Positions 7,860 through 14,959 of a stretch of DNA of 21,884 nt are shown one piece after another. The stretch comes from CAYSWH01 sp964434775 (lineage in GTDB: Bacteria > Patescibacteriota > JACMRA01). How positions within the stretch are numbered: position 1 is the stretch's first letter; every line of letters starts with the position of its first letter. The notes below the pieces were generated by a model that was not told the origin of the DNA, searched no databases, and saw only the letters and a list, made by a program, of their open reading frames with translations. The stretch lies in the NCBI GenBank assembly GCA_964434775.1, contig CAYSWH010000028.1:1-21884 (forward strand). The letters are read 5' to 3'. A program made the translations under genes and the position numbers.

Positions 7860-8309
7860 TTACTGAGTATTACATTCCTGGCAAACGCCGAACATTTGGA
7901 AATCAAAATCGTAAATGTCGAGATGATATTTTAGTTCAATTGATTTGAAAAAATCTTTTTGATTAAATGATTCATCGACGCAGATATCTTTATTGCAAAT
8001 TCTACAAATAAAATGAGGGTGTCTTATGTTGTATGAAGGGCTGTATCTTTTTTTTCTGTCCAACAAAACGGTTTCATTAATTAGGTTTTCCTGCCGGAGT
8101 ATTTTTAATATTCGATACACAGAGGTTTTATTGGCACTTTTCCTGTTTTTTTTTAATTTTTGCAATATCTCTTGAGCATCCAACTGAGACTTACTTTCAA
8201 ATATAATTTTGATTACTTCGTTTTTGATTTTGGAGTCTTTATAACCTTTCTGTTTGAGGATTTCTTTAATATTCATAACAGGTGTAGGTTTCTCTCTCTC
8301 ATTATTCAT
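7860..8309 (-). CDS. zur: Fur-family metal-responsive repressor, probably Zur
   Basis: A Fur-superfamily regulator: an N-terminal winged helix (KEILKQKGYKDSKIKNEVI, then the recognition region SANKTSVYRILKILRQENL) and a C-terminal metal-binding half with HPHFICRICNKDICVD and a closing VCQEC. The HxHFxCxxC and C-terminal CxxC motifs form the structural zinc site of Fur/Zur proteins. It is divergent from znuA, and a perfect palindrome lies between them, so a zinc-sensing (Zur) role is the best inference; Fur or PerR specificity is not excluded. The start is uncertain: the frame opens at a TTG (8336), with ATG codons at 8309 (used here, 149 aa) and 8276 (138 aa, closest to the usual Fur start). 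None has a Shine-Dalgarno. Confidence 0.85.
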   Translation of the reverse strand: MNNEREKPTPVMNIKEILKQKGYKDSKIKNEVIKIIFESKSQLDAQEILQKLKKNRKSANKTSVYRILKILRQENLINETVLLDRKKRYSPSYNIRHPHFICRICNKDICVDESFNQKDFFKSIELKYHLDIYDFDFQMFGVCQECNTQ

Positions 8310-8358
8310 AAAGAAAATTGGTAAGTAACTTGACAAAAAGAAAAAGAAAAAAGAAAAA

Positions 8359-8371
8359 GCAACCAGGTTGC
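8359..8371. promoter_or_regulatory. Perfect 13-bp palindrome, candidate Zur operator
   Basis: GCAACC-A-GGTTGC, the most GC-rich stretch of the zur-znuA divergent region. Six-base arms match exactly around a single central base, a form expected of an operator rather than an RNA hairpin. It is upstream of both the znuA and zur starts. It does not match the Bacillus or E. coli Zur box, so assignment rests on position. Confidence 0.45.
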
Positions 8372-8426
8372 AATTTATTAATTTATCAATGAAATTATAT
8401 AGTATTAAATATTTTTATTTTAGTTT

Positions 8427-9386
8427 ATGTCAAAAAAAAGTGTTATTTTAGTTATTGGAGTATTAACAGCCTTTGTTTTATTGCTTGGGTTTGTTTCTTT
8501 TGCAAGTAATTCTGAAAATGAATCAAACTCAGATGAAGGAAATGATAAAATCCAGGCAACTGTGTCCATTTTACCGCAAGAATATTTTGTGGAAAGGGTA
8601 GGGGGTGATGAAGTAGAAGTGGCTGCCTTAATACCACCCGGAAGTAGTCCGGCTACATATGAACCAAAGCCGTCCCAGCTAGCGGATTTAGAGAGATCTG
8701 AGATATACTTTAGAATTGGCCATATACCATTTGAAAAAAATCATATAGACAGGATTAGCGAGAGTAACTCGAGCATGAAGATTGTTGATACTTCTGAAGG
8801 AATTGATTTGAGAGAAATTGAAGAACATAGTCATGAGGGAGAGGAAGACCATTCTAAAGAAGAAGACCATCAAGAAAACCATCAACATGAAGAAGGTGGA
8901 GATGATCCGCATATTTGGCTGGATCCTAATTTGGTTCAAACTCAAGTAGAAAGTATATACGACGGTTTGGTGGAAATAAGACCCGAAAAAGAAGAGTACT
9001 TTAGGCAAAACAAGGAAGAGTTTTTGCAAGACTTACAAGACTTGGATAATGATTTGACACAAACCTTTGAGCCTTTCCAAGGAGAGACTATGCTGGTTTA
9101 CCACCCGGCTTTCGGTTATCTGGCTGATCGATACGGTTTTGAGCAAGAACACTTTGAAATAGAAGGGAAGGAACCTTCTCCTGAAGAAATTCAGCAAGTA
9201 ATTGACGAGGCTAAGGAAGAAAAAATCAGTGTAGTATTTGTGCAAAAACAGTTTTCTACTTCTTCAGCGGAAACAATTGCCCGGGAAATTGATGGAAGTG
9301 TAGTTTCAATAGATCCATTGGAAAAGGATTATCTTACAAACATGAGAGAAATATCTAAACAAATAACTCAAAGCACTAAAGAATAA
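8427..9386 (+). CDS. znuA: Zinc ABC transporter substrate-binding protein (ZnuA-like)
   Basis: A 319-residue cluster A-I metal-binding protein. Residues 1-27 are a basic-hydrophobic signal or anchor segment without a lipobox cysteine. The mature part has the ZnuA layout: VSILPQEYFVERVGGD, PPGSSPATYEPKPSQL, a His/Glu/Asp-rich loop (134-161), DDPHIWLDP (His162), YHPAFGYLADRYG (His226) and VSIDPL (Asp296). It should capture Zn2+ outside the membrane and hand it to ZnuB/ZnuC. The first zinc ligand of typical ZnuA, the His in a SPHxYEP-like motif, is Ala76 here, so the site would use His162, His226, Asp296 and perhaps loop histidines. Manganese cannot be excluded, but the His-rich loop is characteristic of zinc binders. 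The 263-base gap to znuC is unusual for an operon. Confidence 0.9.
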   Translation: MSKKSVILVIGVLTAFVLLLGFVSFASNSENESNSDEGNDKIQATVSILPQEYFVERVGGDEVEVAALIPPGSSPATYEPKPSQLADLERSEIYFRIGHIPFEKNHIDRISESNSSMKIVDTSEGIDLREIEEHSHEGEEDHSKEEDHQENHQHEEGGDDPHIWLDPNLVQTQVESIYDGLVEIRPEKEEYFRQNKEEFLQDLQDLDNDLTQTFEPFQGETMLVYHPAFGYLADRYGFEQEHFEIEGKEPSPEEIQQVIDEAKEEKISVVFVQKQFSTSSAETIAREIDGSVVSIDPLEKDYLTNMREISKQITQSTKE

Positions 9387-9498
9387 ATCTGTATATATAA
9401 TAAGATAGGCTTCTTTGAGCTTGCATTCTTTTTTGAAAAGTAATTTGATTTTTGGTTTAGAGGGTGTCTAGTTTGTAAAGTATGTTTAGTGAATTATT

Positions 9499-9602
9499 AA
9501 TACAAAAAATCCAACAGAATGATGGAAATCTACTTATAAGGAATCGATTTTCTAAGTAAATACAGAGTATCAGGGAAGAAGAAAATCCAACCTTTTTGTA
9601 TT
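9499..9602. other. Nested inverted repeats in the znuA-znuC intergenic region
   Basis: The 263-base gap 9387-9649 holds no supportable gene. An outer 10-bp inverted repeat (AATACAAAAA 9499-9508, TTTTTGTATT 9593-9602) encloses an inner 6-bp one (TACTTA 9531-9536, TAAGTA 9553-9558). The word AAAATCCAAC occurs just inside both outer arms as a direct repeat. The outer stem is almost all A-T, so chance is possible. If real it could be a processing or attenuation structure between znuA and znuCB. Confidence 0.25.
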
Positions 9603-9649
9603 TAGTGTAACTCCTTAGCAAATTTAGAATTATTAGTAACAGTATTCAA

Positions 9650-10342
9650 GTGAAAGATATAGGAATAAATCAACTAACAGTTGCTTTCGGCAAGATTGTA
9701 ATTTTGGATAAGCTTGATTTGGCAATCCCGGTAGGAAAAATTACTGCTTTAATAGGACCGAACGGTTCAGGAAAATCGACACTGATTAAGTCCTTGGCAG
9801 GTGTTTTGAGCTATGAGGGGGAAATAAATTTCGGAGAAAAACCGGAAACCAAGTTTTATGAAATAGGTTATGTTCCGCAACGATTTGATTTTGATTATAG
9901 TCTACCGGTAACTGTAGAGGAATTTATGAGCCTGTCACTGATTACATGCAAGCACCAAGAAAAAGAAAAGAAGAAGTTTATTGAAAACTCTTTACGCAAG
10001 ACAGGAACTTTAGAGTTGCAAAAAAAACAACTGGCAAAATTATCGGGCGGACAATTCCAAAGAGTGTTGCTTGCCAGGGCTATTGTCCACCAACCCAAGA
10101 TACTATTGCTGGATGAACCGGAATCAGGGATTGATTTGGAGGGTGAAAGGGAAGTATACAACTTGATAAAAGAACTCTCTTCTACTAAGGAAGTCACGGT
10201 GGTTATTTCTACTCACAAAATCGGTCCTTTGCAAAAATATGCTGATAAAATAGTACTTTTGGATAACTCAAAAAAAGGAATTTTACTTCATGGAGAACCC
10301 GGTAAGGTTCTAGGGCATCAAGCTATAAAAGATATCTTTTGA
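9650..10342 (+). CDS. znuC: Zinc ABC transporter ATP-binding protein (ZnuC-like)
   Basis: A 230-residue ABC ATPase with all core motifs: Walker A GPNGSGKS (36-43), Q-loop region GYVPQRFDFD, signature LSGGQFQR (131-138), Walker B ILLLDEPESG (151-160) and H-loop STHK (His189). Length and motifs fit the single-domain ATPase of metal importers. It drives zinc uptake at the inner face of the membrane with ZnuB. The start is a GTG; no ATG or Shine-Dalgarno is available near it, and the frame begins with the usual first strand of ABC domains soon after. The gene sits 11 bases before znuB, so the two are surely co-transcribed. Confidence 0.92.
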   Translation: MKDIGINQLTVAFGKIVILDKLDLAIPVGKITALIGPNGSGKSTLIKSLAGVLSYEGEINFGEKPETKFYEIGYVPQRFDFDYSLPVTVEEFMSLSLITCKHQEKEKKKFIENSLRKTGTLELQKKQLAKLSGGQFQRVLLARAIVHQPKILLLDEPESGIDLEGEREVYNLIKELSSTKEVTVVISTHKIGPLQKYADKIVLLDNSKKGILLHGEPGKVLGHQAIKDIF

Positions 10343-10353
10343 TTTAATAGCAT

Positions 10354-11157
10354 ATGGGGGAATTAATATCAATTTTTCAATCGCCGTTTATTTTGAGAAT
10401 TCTTGTCGGAGGAGTAATAATTGCCTTTATTTGTGGTCTCATGGGGTTTTTTACAAGTCTGCGGAAAGCTCATTTTTATGGAGATGTAATTGCCCATTCC
10501 TCCTTGGCGGGAATTGCCTTGGGTTTATTTCTGGAAGTTAACCCTTTACTGCTTGCCTTTGGATATGCAGTACTAATTTCAATAATTCTACCAAAGATAA
10601 AAGAATCCACCAAGCTGGATTTTAACAATATTCTCGGTATTTTTCTCCCGTTTTCCATGGGGCTTGGGGTGATAATCTTTTCCTTAATTCCGGGATATCA
10701 GGCCGATCTGACCAGTTATCTTTTTGGAAGTATGGTGTGGGTTACTTGGGTTGACATTCAGCTACTTCTGATTTTGGCAGCGGTTTTAAGTCTGGCTTTG
10801 TTTTTCCTTTTTTCCAAGTTAACTCTGATTTCTCTGGATGGAGAATATTCCAGGCTTTTAGGCTTGAAGGTTAACTATTATGAGCTATTCTATAATTTTC
10901 TCTTGGCTCTAGTTATCATTGCCGGGGTAAGGCTGGCCGGTATTGTTTTAATCAATGCTTTTTTGATCGTTCCCGCCACTGTAGCAAAACTCAGCTCCAA
11001 TTCACTCAAATCAATGTTTATCCTGTCTCCTCTGATTGCAGTTATTTCAGTCCTCATCGGACTAATCTTTTCTATTCTCTTCAACACTCCCTCAGGAGCC
11101 ACTATCGCCGTAGTTTTGGGCCTAATATTTTTGGTAGTTAGCGTTTTTAAAAGATAG
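10354..11157 (+). CDS. znuB: Zinc ABC transporter permease (ZnuB-like, ABC-3 family)
   Basis: A 267-residue, strongly hydrophobic protein with about eight membrane segments. Family features are the early SLRKAHFYGDVIAHSSLAG segment, the EYSRLLGLKV cytoplasmic loop that couples to the ATPase, and GVRLAGIVLINAFLIVPATVA, the conserved helix of metal permeases. It forms the membrane channel of the znuACB importer. It follows znuC by 11 bases, and its stop lies only 9 bases from the 3' end of the convergent hypothetical frame, so the two 3' ends probably share termination signals. No Shine-Dalgarno is visible before the ATG. Confidence 0.9.
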   Translation: MGELISIFQSPFILRILVGGVIIAFICGLMGFFTSLRKAHFYGDVIAHSSLAGIALGLFLEVNPLLLAFGYAVLISIILPKIKESTKLDFNNILGIFLPFSMGLGVIIFSLIPGYQADLTSYLFGSMVWVTWVDIQLLLILAAVLSLALFFLFSKLTLISLDGEYSRLLGLKVNYYELFYNFLLALVIIAGVRLAGIVLINAFLIVPATVAKLSSNSLKSMFILSPLIAVISVLIGLIFSILFNTPSGATIAVVLGLIFLVVSVFKR

Positions 11158-11166
11158 AGATACTAT

Positions 11167-11859
11167 TTATTGCTCTTGGTCTGAATTTGCTTGAAAAATA
11201 TTACCTAGTTGCTCTTCTCTGTCGTTGAGTATAGTTATTTCTAGATTAATTCGTCTTATCATTTGCTCTCTTTCAGGTTTTATAACCTGATTAATATTGT
11301 ACTGATTCCATTCATTTTCCAGGTTATCAAATTGATTTATGCCGCTTGAAGCAGTTATTTGCAGTTGTCTCAAGTAACCAATAATTTTCTCATAGTATCC
11401 GCGATTAAAAATATTGGCTTGCTTGGTTTGTAATTCAAACTCAGGTGTTAGACGATTTGTCAATTCCAACACTTCATTTAAATAATCAATAAAATTAGCA
11501 GCGTCATTCGAGTTACGTAAGGTAATGAAAGCACGTAAATCAAATTTATTTCGTAACTCTTCTATTTCTTTATAGTCGGATTCTAGATTTTTAATTGGGA
11601 GTTTTCTGGTCAAAGGTAATGACTTGTCGTCAAATAATACTTGTTGATGAAGTTGATTCCTGTAACCGGGATATGTTTCTTCTTGAATACTTTGAAGCCT
11701 CCCCTCAAATTGAGTATTACTTTGATCGATATAATTTATTTCATTATTTATATAATCTCTTTCATATGCTAGACCGTCTCTACTTCGAGTAATGAGTTCC
11801 CTTCCGCGAGTAATGGCCGAGTTTCTTTGTTCTATATAAATGAATTTGTTCTTGGTTAT
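11167..11859 (-). CDS. Hypothetical helical protein; frame without a standard start codon in its first 82 codons
   Basis: I do not recognise this protein. The conventional reading starts at a TTG (11613) and gives 148 mainly helical, Gln/Asn/Glu-rich residues with coiled-coil character. The same frame stays open for 82 further codons upstream, to a TAA at 11860-11862, and that stretch reads like the same protein (for example DYINNEINYIDQSNTQFEG and VLFDDKSLPLTRKLPIKN). There is no ATG, GTG or TTG in it. Possible explanations are a non-standard start, such as the ATT at 11791-11793 with AAGG a few bases upstream, or a gene whose 5' end was lost when it came to lie next to rsmI, whose stop is 21 bases upstream of that TAA. 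No signal peptide or membrane segment is visible. Coordinates cover the whole open frame. Confidence 0.5.
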   Translation of the reverse strand: MTKNKFIYIEQRNSAITRGRELITRSRDGLAYERDYINNEINYIDQSNTQFEGRLQSIQEETYPGYRNQLHQQVLFDDKSLPLTRKLPIKNLESDYKEIEELRNKFDLRAFITLRNSNDAANFIDYLNEVLELTNRLTPEFELQTKQANIFNRGYYEKIIGYLRQLQITASSGINQFDNLENEWNQYNINQVIKPEREQMIRRINLEITILNDREEQLGNIFQANSDQEQ

Positions 11860-11882
11860 TTAGTTGTAGACAATATTGAATA

Positions 11883-12638
11883 TTACAAGACAATCACTTT
11901 ACTCCGAATTAATTCCCCCCCGTCAATTACTACTACAAACTCTCCCTTATTTTTTAATTCCAAGCTACTTAAACAGTCGACTGTTGTGACGATAGTTTCT
12001 TCATATACTTTGCTTATTTCACGACAAATACAGATTTTACGTTCGGGTTCTAAATAAATTTGAGCTTCGGTAAGGAATTTGGGAATGCGGTGGACTGATT
12101 CATATACTACTGACGGAAAAGGGTTAGTTACAATAATTTCCCATTGCTTTTTTCTACCCTTTTTGGTTGGCATGAAACCAAAGAAAGTAAATTCTTTACT
12201 CACAAAACCGCTAGCTACTACAGCCGGAATCAATGCGGTAGGTCCGGGGAGAACAGAGTAGGAGATATTAAGTTGCTGACATATGCGGATAACCAAATTT
12301 CCGGGATCACTAATCCCGGGAGTACCGGCATCGGCAACCATTACGCAGTATTCTTTAGGCTGACTTACTTCAGGGTAGGGCTGATTTTGATAAGTTTTTG
12401 TCGGTTCAGTTCGGAAAGAGTACTTTTGAAGAATAAATTTTATCTTAGCTTCATTAAAATCATGATTTACGGTTAAATTTATGAACTCAGGCTTATTTTC
12501 AATTTTTAAAAGTTTTAGTAGTTTATTAATACTTCTGGAGTCTTCACAAAAAATATAGCTCGCACCGCTAAGTATATTAATTGCTCTTAAACTAATGTCA
12601 TCAAGATTGCCAAGTGGTGTGGGAACGATATAGAGCAT
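11883..12638 (-). CDS. rsmI: 16S rRNA (cytidine1402-2'-O)-methyltransferase RsmI
   Basis: A 251-residue tetrapyrrole-methylase-fold protein with the RsmI motifs in order: MLYIVPTPLGNLDDISLRAI, CEDSRSINKL, ADAGTPGISDPG, LPGPTALIPAVVASGF, FFGFMPTKKGRKKQW, YESVHRIPK, REISKVYEE and KGEFVVVI. RsmI 2'-O-methylates C1402 of 16S rRNA in the decoding centre, together with RsmH, which is not in this window. Before the VADAGTPG motif there are about 20 more residues than usual (about 74-97), a Pro/Gln/Tyr-rich loop. The ATG is preceded by AAGG at eight bases, a weak Shine-Dalgarno. It is divergent from the 155-residue membrane protein gene. Confidence 0.93.
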   Translation of the reverse strand: MLYIVPTPLGNLDDISLRAINILSGASYIFCEDSRSINKLLKLLKIENKPEFINLTVNHDFNEAKIKFILQKYSFRTEPTKTYQNQPYPEVSQPKEYCVMVADAGTPGISDPGNLVIRICQQLNISYSVLPGPTALIPAVVASGFVSKEFTFFGFMPTKKGRKKQWEIIVTNPFPSVVYESVHRIPKFLTEAQIYLEPERKICICREISKVYEETIVTTVDCLSSLELKNKGEFVVVIDGGELIRSKVIVL

Positions 12639-12739
12639 TTTTCAAGCCTTGGTAAACAAACAATAATTGACAATATTCAAGAATCTGTCCACCAAAAATA
12701 TACTTCTAATCAAATTGTGTAATTTTCACGCTTTAAACC

Positions 12740-12768
12740 TTGTCATAAAAATTAAGTTATAATATAAT
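12740..12768 (+). promoter_or_regulatory. Strong sigma-70-type promoter placed for a leaderless mRNA
   Basis: TTGTCA (12740-12745), a 17-base spacer and a perfect TATAAT (12763-12768). Only nine bases separate the -10 box from the ATG at 12778, so transcription should begin within a few bases of the start codon. Confidence 0.6.
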
Positions 12769-12777
12769 ACTTCTTAG

Positions 12778-13245
12778 ATGATAACTCTCAAAGCAAAAAG
12801 TAAAAATAAAAATCTACAAAAAGACATTCGTCCATACTTGATTTTAGTGGTCGGTTTTTTGCTAACAATTCTAAGTTATTATTTGTATAGTCAGCTAATT
12901 GTAGTTTTTACTTTGGGTGTATGTACGATAATGGGGTTTATATTGCATGCCTTACCGCCTGTTGAACATGAAATATATTTAGATGAAGAAGTTCTGCGAA
13001 TAGGCGAAACGGAATTTGAGATTGAAAGATGTGTAGCTTGGTCTATAGTTGATCTTAAACCGAATTTGGAATTCATTATTCAGACTGACGGATACGTAAG
13101 TCCGTTTTATTATTTCTATATAAGTGAGGATGACCCGGATTTACAAGAATTTGTTAGACTATTAACTCAGCTGGTACCATATGATGAAGAGCTAACCAAA
13201 GCCGATCCAATTCACCTTCTATTGAGGAAGATCGGTCTTAAATAG
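12778..13245 (+). CDS. Hypothetical protein with two N-terminal membrane helices
   Basis: Not recognised as a named family. The 155 residues start with a basic stretch (KAKSKNKNLQKDIR), then two hydrophobic helices (about 20-37 and 40-58) forming a hairpin, and then a cytoplasmic domain of about 95 residues that looks mixed beta/alpha (EIYLDEEVLRIGETEFEIE, VSPFYYFYIS, a final helix ending LLLRKIGLK). The layout resembles small bacterial membrane proteins with a PH-like soluble domain, but that is only an impression. The promoter's -10 box ends nine bases before the ATG, so the mRNA is probably leaderless and the start choice is well supported. MscS follows after about 150 bases. Confidence 0.75.
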   Translation: MITLKAKSKNKNLQKDIRPYLILVVGFLLTILSYYLYSQLIVVFTLGVCTIMGFILHALPPVEHEIYLDEEVLRIGETEFEIERCVAWSIVDLKPNLEFIIQTDGYVSPFYYFYISEDDPDLQEFVRLLTQLVPYDEELTKADPIHLLLRKIGLK

Positions 13246-13261
13246 TTTTCTGTTTTTCGGG

Positions 13262-13314
13262 ATACTTTTTACTGTCTTAGGTTTGAGAGAAATTTTGATA
13301 TAACAAAAAAGTAT
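13262..13314. repeat. 9-bp inverted repeat between the hypothetical gene and mscS
   Basis: ATACTTTTT (13262-13270) and AAAAAGTAT (13306-13314) match exactly around a 35-base loop. It could be a weak terminator for the upstream gene, but the loop is long and the arms are A-T rich. Confidence 0.2.
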
Positions 13315-13342
13315 TATCTTTTGACAAAATATTTACCCTGAG

Positions 13343-13371
13343 TTGAGGTTTTATTATTATATTATTAAAAT
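13343..13371 (+). promoter_or_regulatory. Candidate mscS promoter
   Basis: TTGAGG (13343-13348), a 17-base spacer and TAAAAT (13366-13371). The -35 overlaps an in-frame TTG that could be mistaken for the mscS start. Transcription would begin near 13378, leaving about 16 bases before the ATG at 13394. Confidence 0.35.
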
Positions 13372-13393
13372 TCTTGATAGAAAAACTGCAGAT

Positions 13394-14458
13394 ATGAATG
13401 ATCTTCAAAATAATCTAAATAATTTTTACTTTCTCGGAAACAATTTTAGACAATGGCTTATAGCGATAGGTATATTTTTTGGTATTTATATTGTAATGTA
13501 TATCTTTAAAAAGTTTATTGTGGCCAGGTTAAAAAGTCTTAGTGAAAAAACCGTTACTAAGGCTGATGATGTTTTGATAGATGCTGCCAACATGGTATCC
13601 TTCCCTTTTTATTTTACTGTTGGTGTGTATGGGGCTTCCAGATACCTAAGCTTACCGGAGATGGTAAAAAATATTATTCAGGTGGCTACAATGGTGATTG
13701 CTACAGTATATATAGCCCTTGCTGTTCAAAAAATTGCCATTTATATTGTTGATCTTGTTTGGAAACAAAAGAGGGAAGATTTAGATATTAGTGAGGGTTT
13801 TAGCAATTTTATCAATACTTCAATTGCCGTGCTTGTGTGGACTTTGGCAATTGTGCTACTCCTCCAAAATTTAGGCTACAATGTTTCGGCCTTAATCGGA
13901 GGTTTAGGAATTATTGGTATTGCCATCGCTTTTGCCTTGCAAAATGTACTTTCAGATGTTTTTGCCTATTTTACAATCTATTTTGATAAACCTTTTAAAG
14001 TTGGAGACTTCATTATTGTCGGCCAAGACATGGGTACGGTAAAATCTATTGGAAAAAAAACTACTAGAATCACAACTTTGGAAGGACAAGAATTGGTGAT
14101 GACTAATAAAGAGCTCACCGAATCAAGAATTAACAATTACGGTCGGATGAGTACTCGAAGAGTAGTTTTTCGTGTTGGTGTAGCTTATGAAACTCCCAGA
14201 GAAAAATTAGTAAAAGCCAAAGAAATGATGATTTCCATTATTCAGGAACAAGACAAGGCACGGATTGATAGATGTAATTTGGCCAACTTCGGTGAATACA
14301 GTCTTGAATTTGAAACTGTTTACTACATTGACTCTCCGGATTATAATACATTTATGGACATTCAAGAAAAAGTTAATTTTTCGATTATTGAAGCCTTTGA
14401 AAAAGAAAACATTAAGCAGTGTTATCCAACTAGGACTTTATATATTAAAAACGGTTAA
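13394..14458 (+). CDS. mscS: MscS-type small-conductance mechanosensitive channel
   Basis: A 354-residue MscS-family channel when started at the ATG. It has a first membrane helix near 21-43, further helices near 68-84, 94-122 and 143-158, and the pore-lining helix ALIGGLGIIGIAIAFALQNV followed directly by LSDVFAYFTIYFDKPFKVGDFI, the MscS hallmark. A beta domain (GTVKSIGKKTTRITTLEG, VMTNKEL) and an alpha/beta C-terminal domain follow. Such channels open under membrane tension and release solutes during osmotic downshock. The frame also opens 17 codons earlier at a TTG (13343), but a promoter-like sequence covers that region, so the ATG is preferred. No Shine-Dalgarno is seen. msrA follows after 21 bases. 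Confidence 0.9.
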   Translation: MNDLQNNLNNFYFLGNNFRQWLIAIGIFFGIYIVMYIFKKFIVARLKSLSEKTVTKADDVLIDAANMVSFPFYFTVGVYGASRYLSLPEMVKNIIQVATMVIATVYIALAVQKIAIYIVDLVWKQKREDLDISEGFSNFINTSIAVLVWTLAIVLLLQNLGYNVSALIGGLGIIGIAIAFALQNVLSDVFAYFTIYFDKPFKVGDFIIVGQDMGTVKSIGKKTTRITTLEGQELVMTNKELTESRINNYGRMSTRRVVFRVGVAYETPREKLVKAKEMMISIIQEQDKARIDRCNLANFGEYSLEFETVYYIDSPDYNTFMDIQEKVNFSIIEAFEKENIKQCYPTRTLYIKNG

Positions 14459-14479
14459 TTTAATAAAAAATAAAATTAC

Positions 14480-14959
14480 ATGTCTGCAAAAAATTTGGAT
14501 ATTGCTATTTTAGCCGCCGGTTGCTTTTGGGGGGTGGAGGACACCTTGATGAAGTTGAATGGGGTTAAATCAACGGAAGTAGGTTATATAGGAGGTAAAA
14601 CTACCAATCCGACATACAAAGAAGTTTGCACTGATATGACGGGACATGCTGAAGCCGTAAAGATTGTCTTCGATTCGAAAGTGGTTTCATATAGACAGAT
14701 TTTGACAAAATTCTTTGAAATTCACGACCCCACTACTTTGAATCAACAAGGTCCGGACGTTGGAAGTCAATACCGCTCGGCTATTTTTTATCTAAACAGT
14801 GAGCAAAGGGAAAAGGCTTTGAGATTAAAATCCGAACTTAATGAATCCGGAAGATTCAAAAAACCTGTTATTACCCAAATTGTTCCGGCATTAACTTTTT
14901 ATCCTGCAGAAGAATACCATCAAAAGTATTTTCAAAAGAAAGGGATTAGTCATTGTTAG
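14480..14959 (+). CDS. msrA: Peptide methionine-(S)-sulfoxide reductase MsrA
   Basis: A 159-residue MsrA. The catalytic motif GCFWGVE holds the reactive Cys15, followed by VGYIGGKTTNPTYKEVCTDMTGHAE (Cys47 and the conserved GHAE), FFEIHDPTTLNQQGPDVGSQYRSAIF and a C-terminal EYHQKYF. The enzyme reduces methionine-S-sulfoxide in proteins and is regenerated by thioredoxin. The protein ends in Cys159, a plausible resolving cysteine. It lies 21 bases after mscS and is probably co-transcribed. No Shine-Dalgarno precedes the ATG; the leader is A-rich (AAAAAATAAAATTAC). No MsrB domain is fused or adjacent. Confidence 0.95.
   Translation: MSAKNLDIAILAAGCFWGVEDTLMKLNGVKSTEVGYIGGKTTNPTYKEVCTDMTGHAEAVKIVFDSKVVSYRQILTKFFEIHDPTTLNQQGPDVGSQYRSAIFYLNSEQREKALRLKSELNESGRFKKPVITQIVPALTFYPAEEYHQKYFQKKGISHC

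Noticed and set aside
8335..8358. Purine-rich tract AAAAAGAAAAAG as a Shine-Dalgarno or repeat
   Set aside because: It lies about 70 bases before znuA on the plus strand and reads as pyrimidines on the zur strand; probably simple-sequence composition.
9396..9401. Perfect TATAAT just after znuA as a znuCB promoter
   Set aside because: No acceptable -35 lies 15-19 bases upstream, and TATA runs are common in this sequence.
11595..12057. Plus-strand frames opposite the hypothetical gene and rsmI
   Set aside because: They are antisense to better-supported minus-strand coding and have no motifs.
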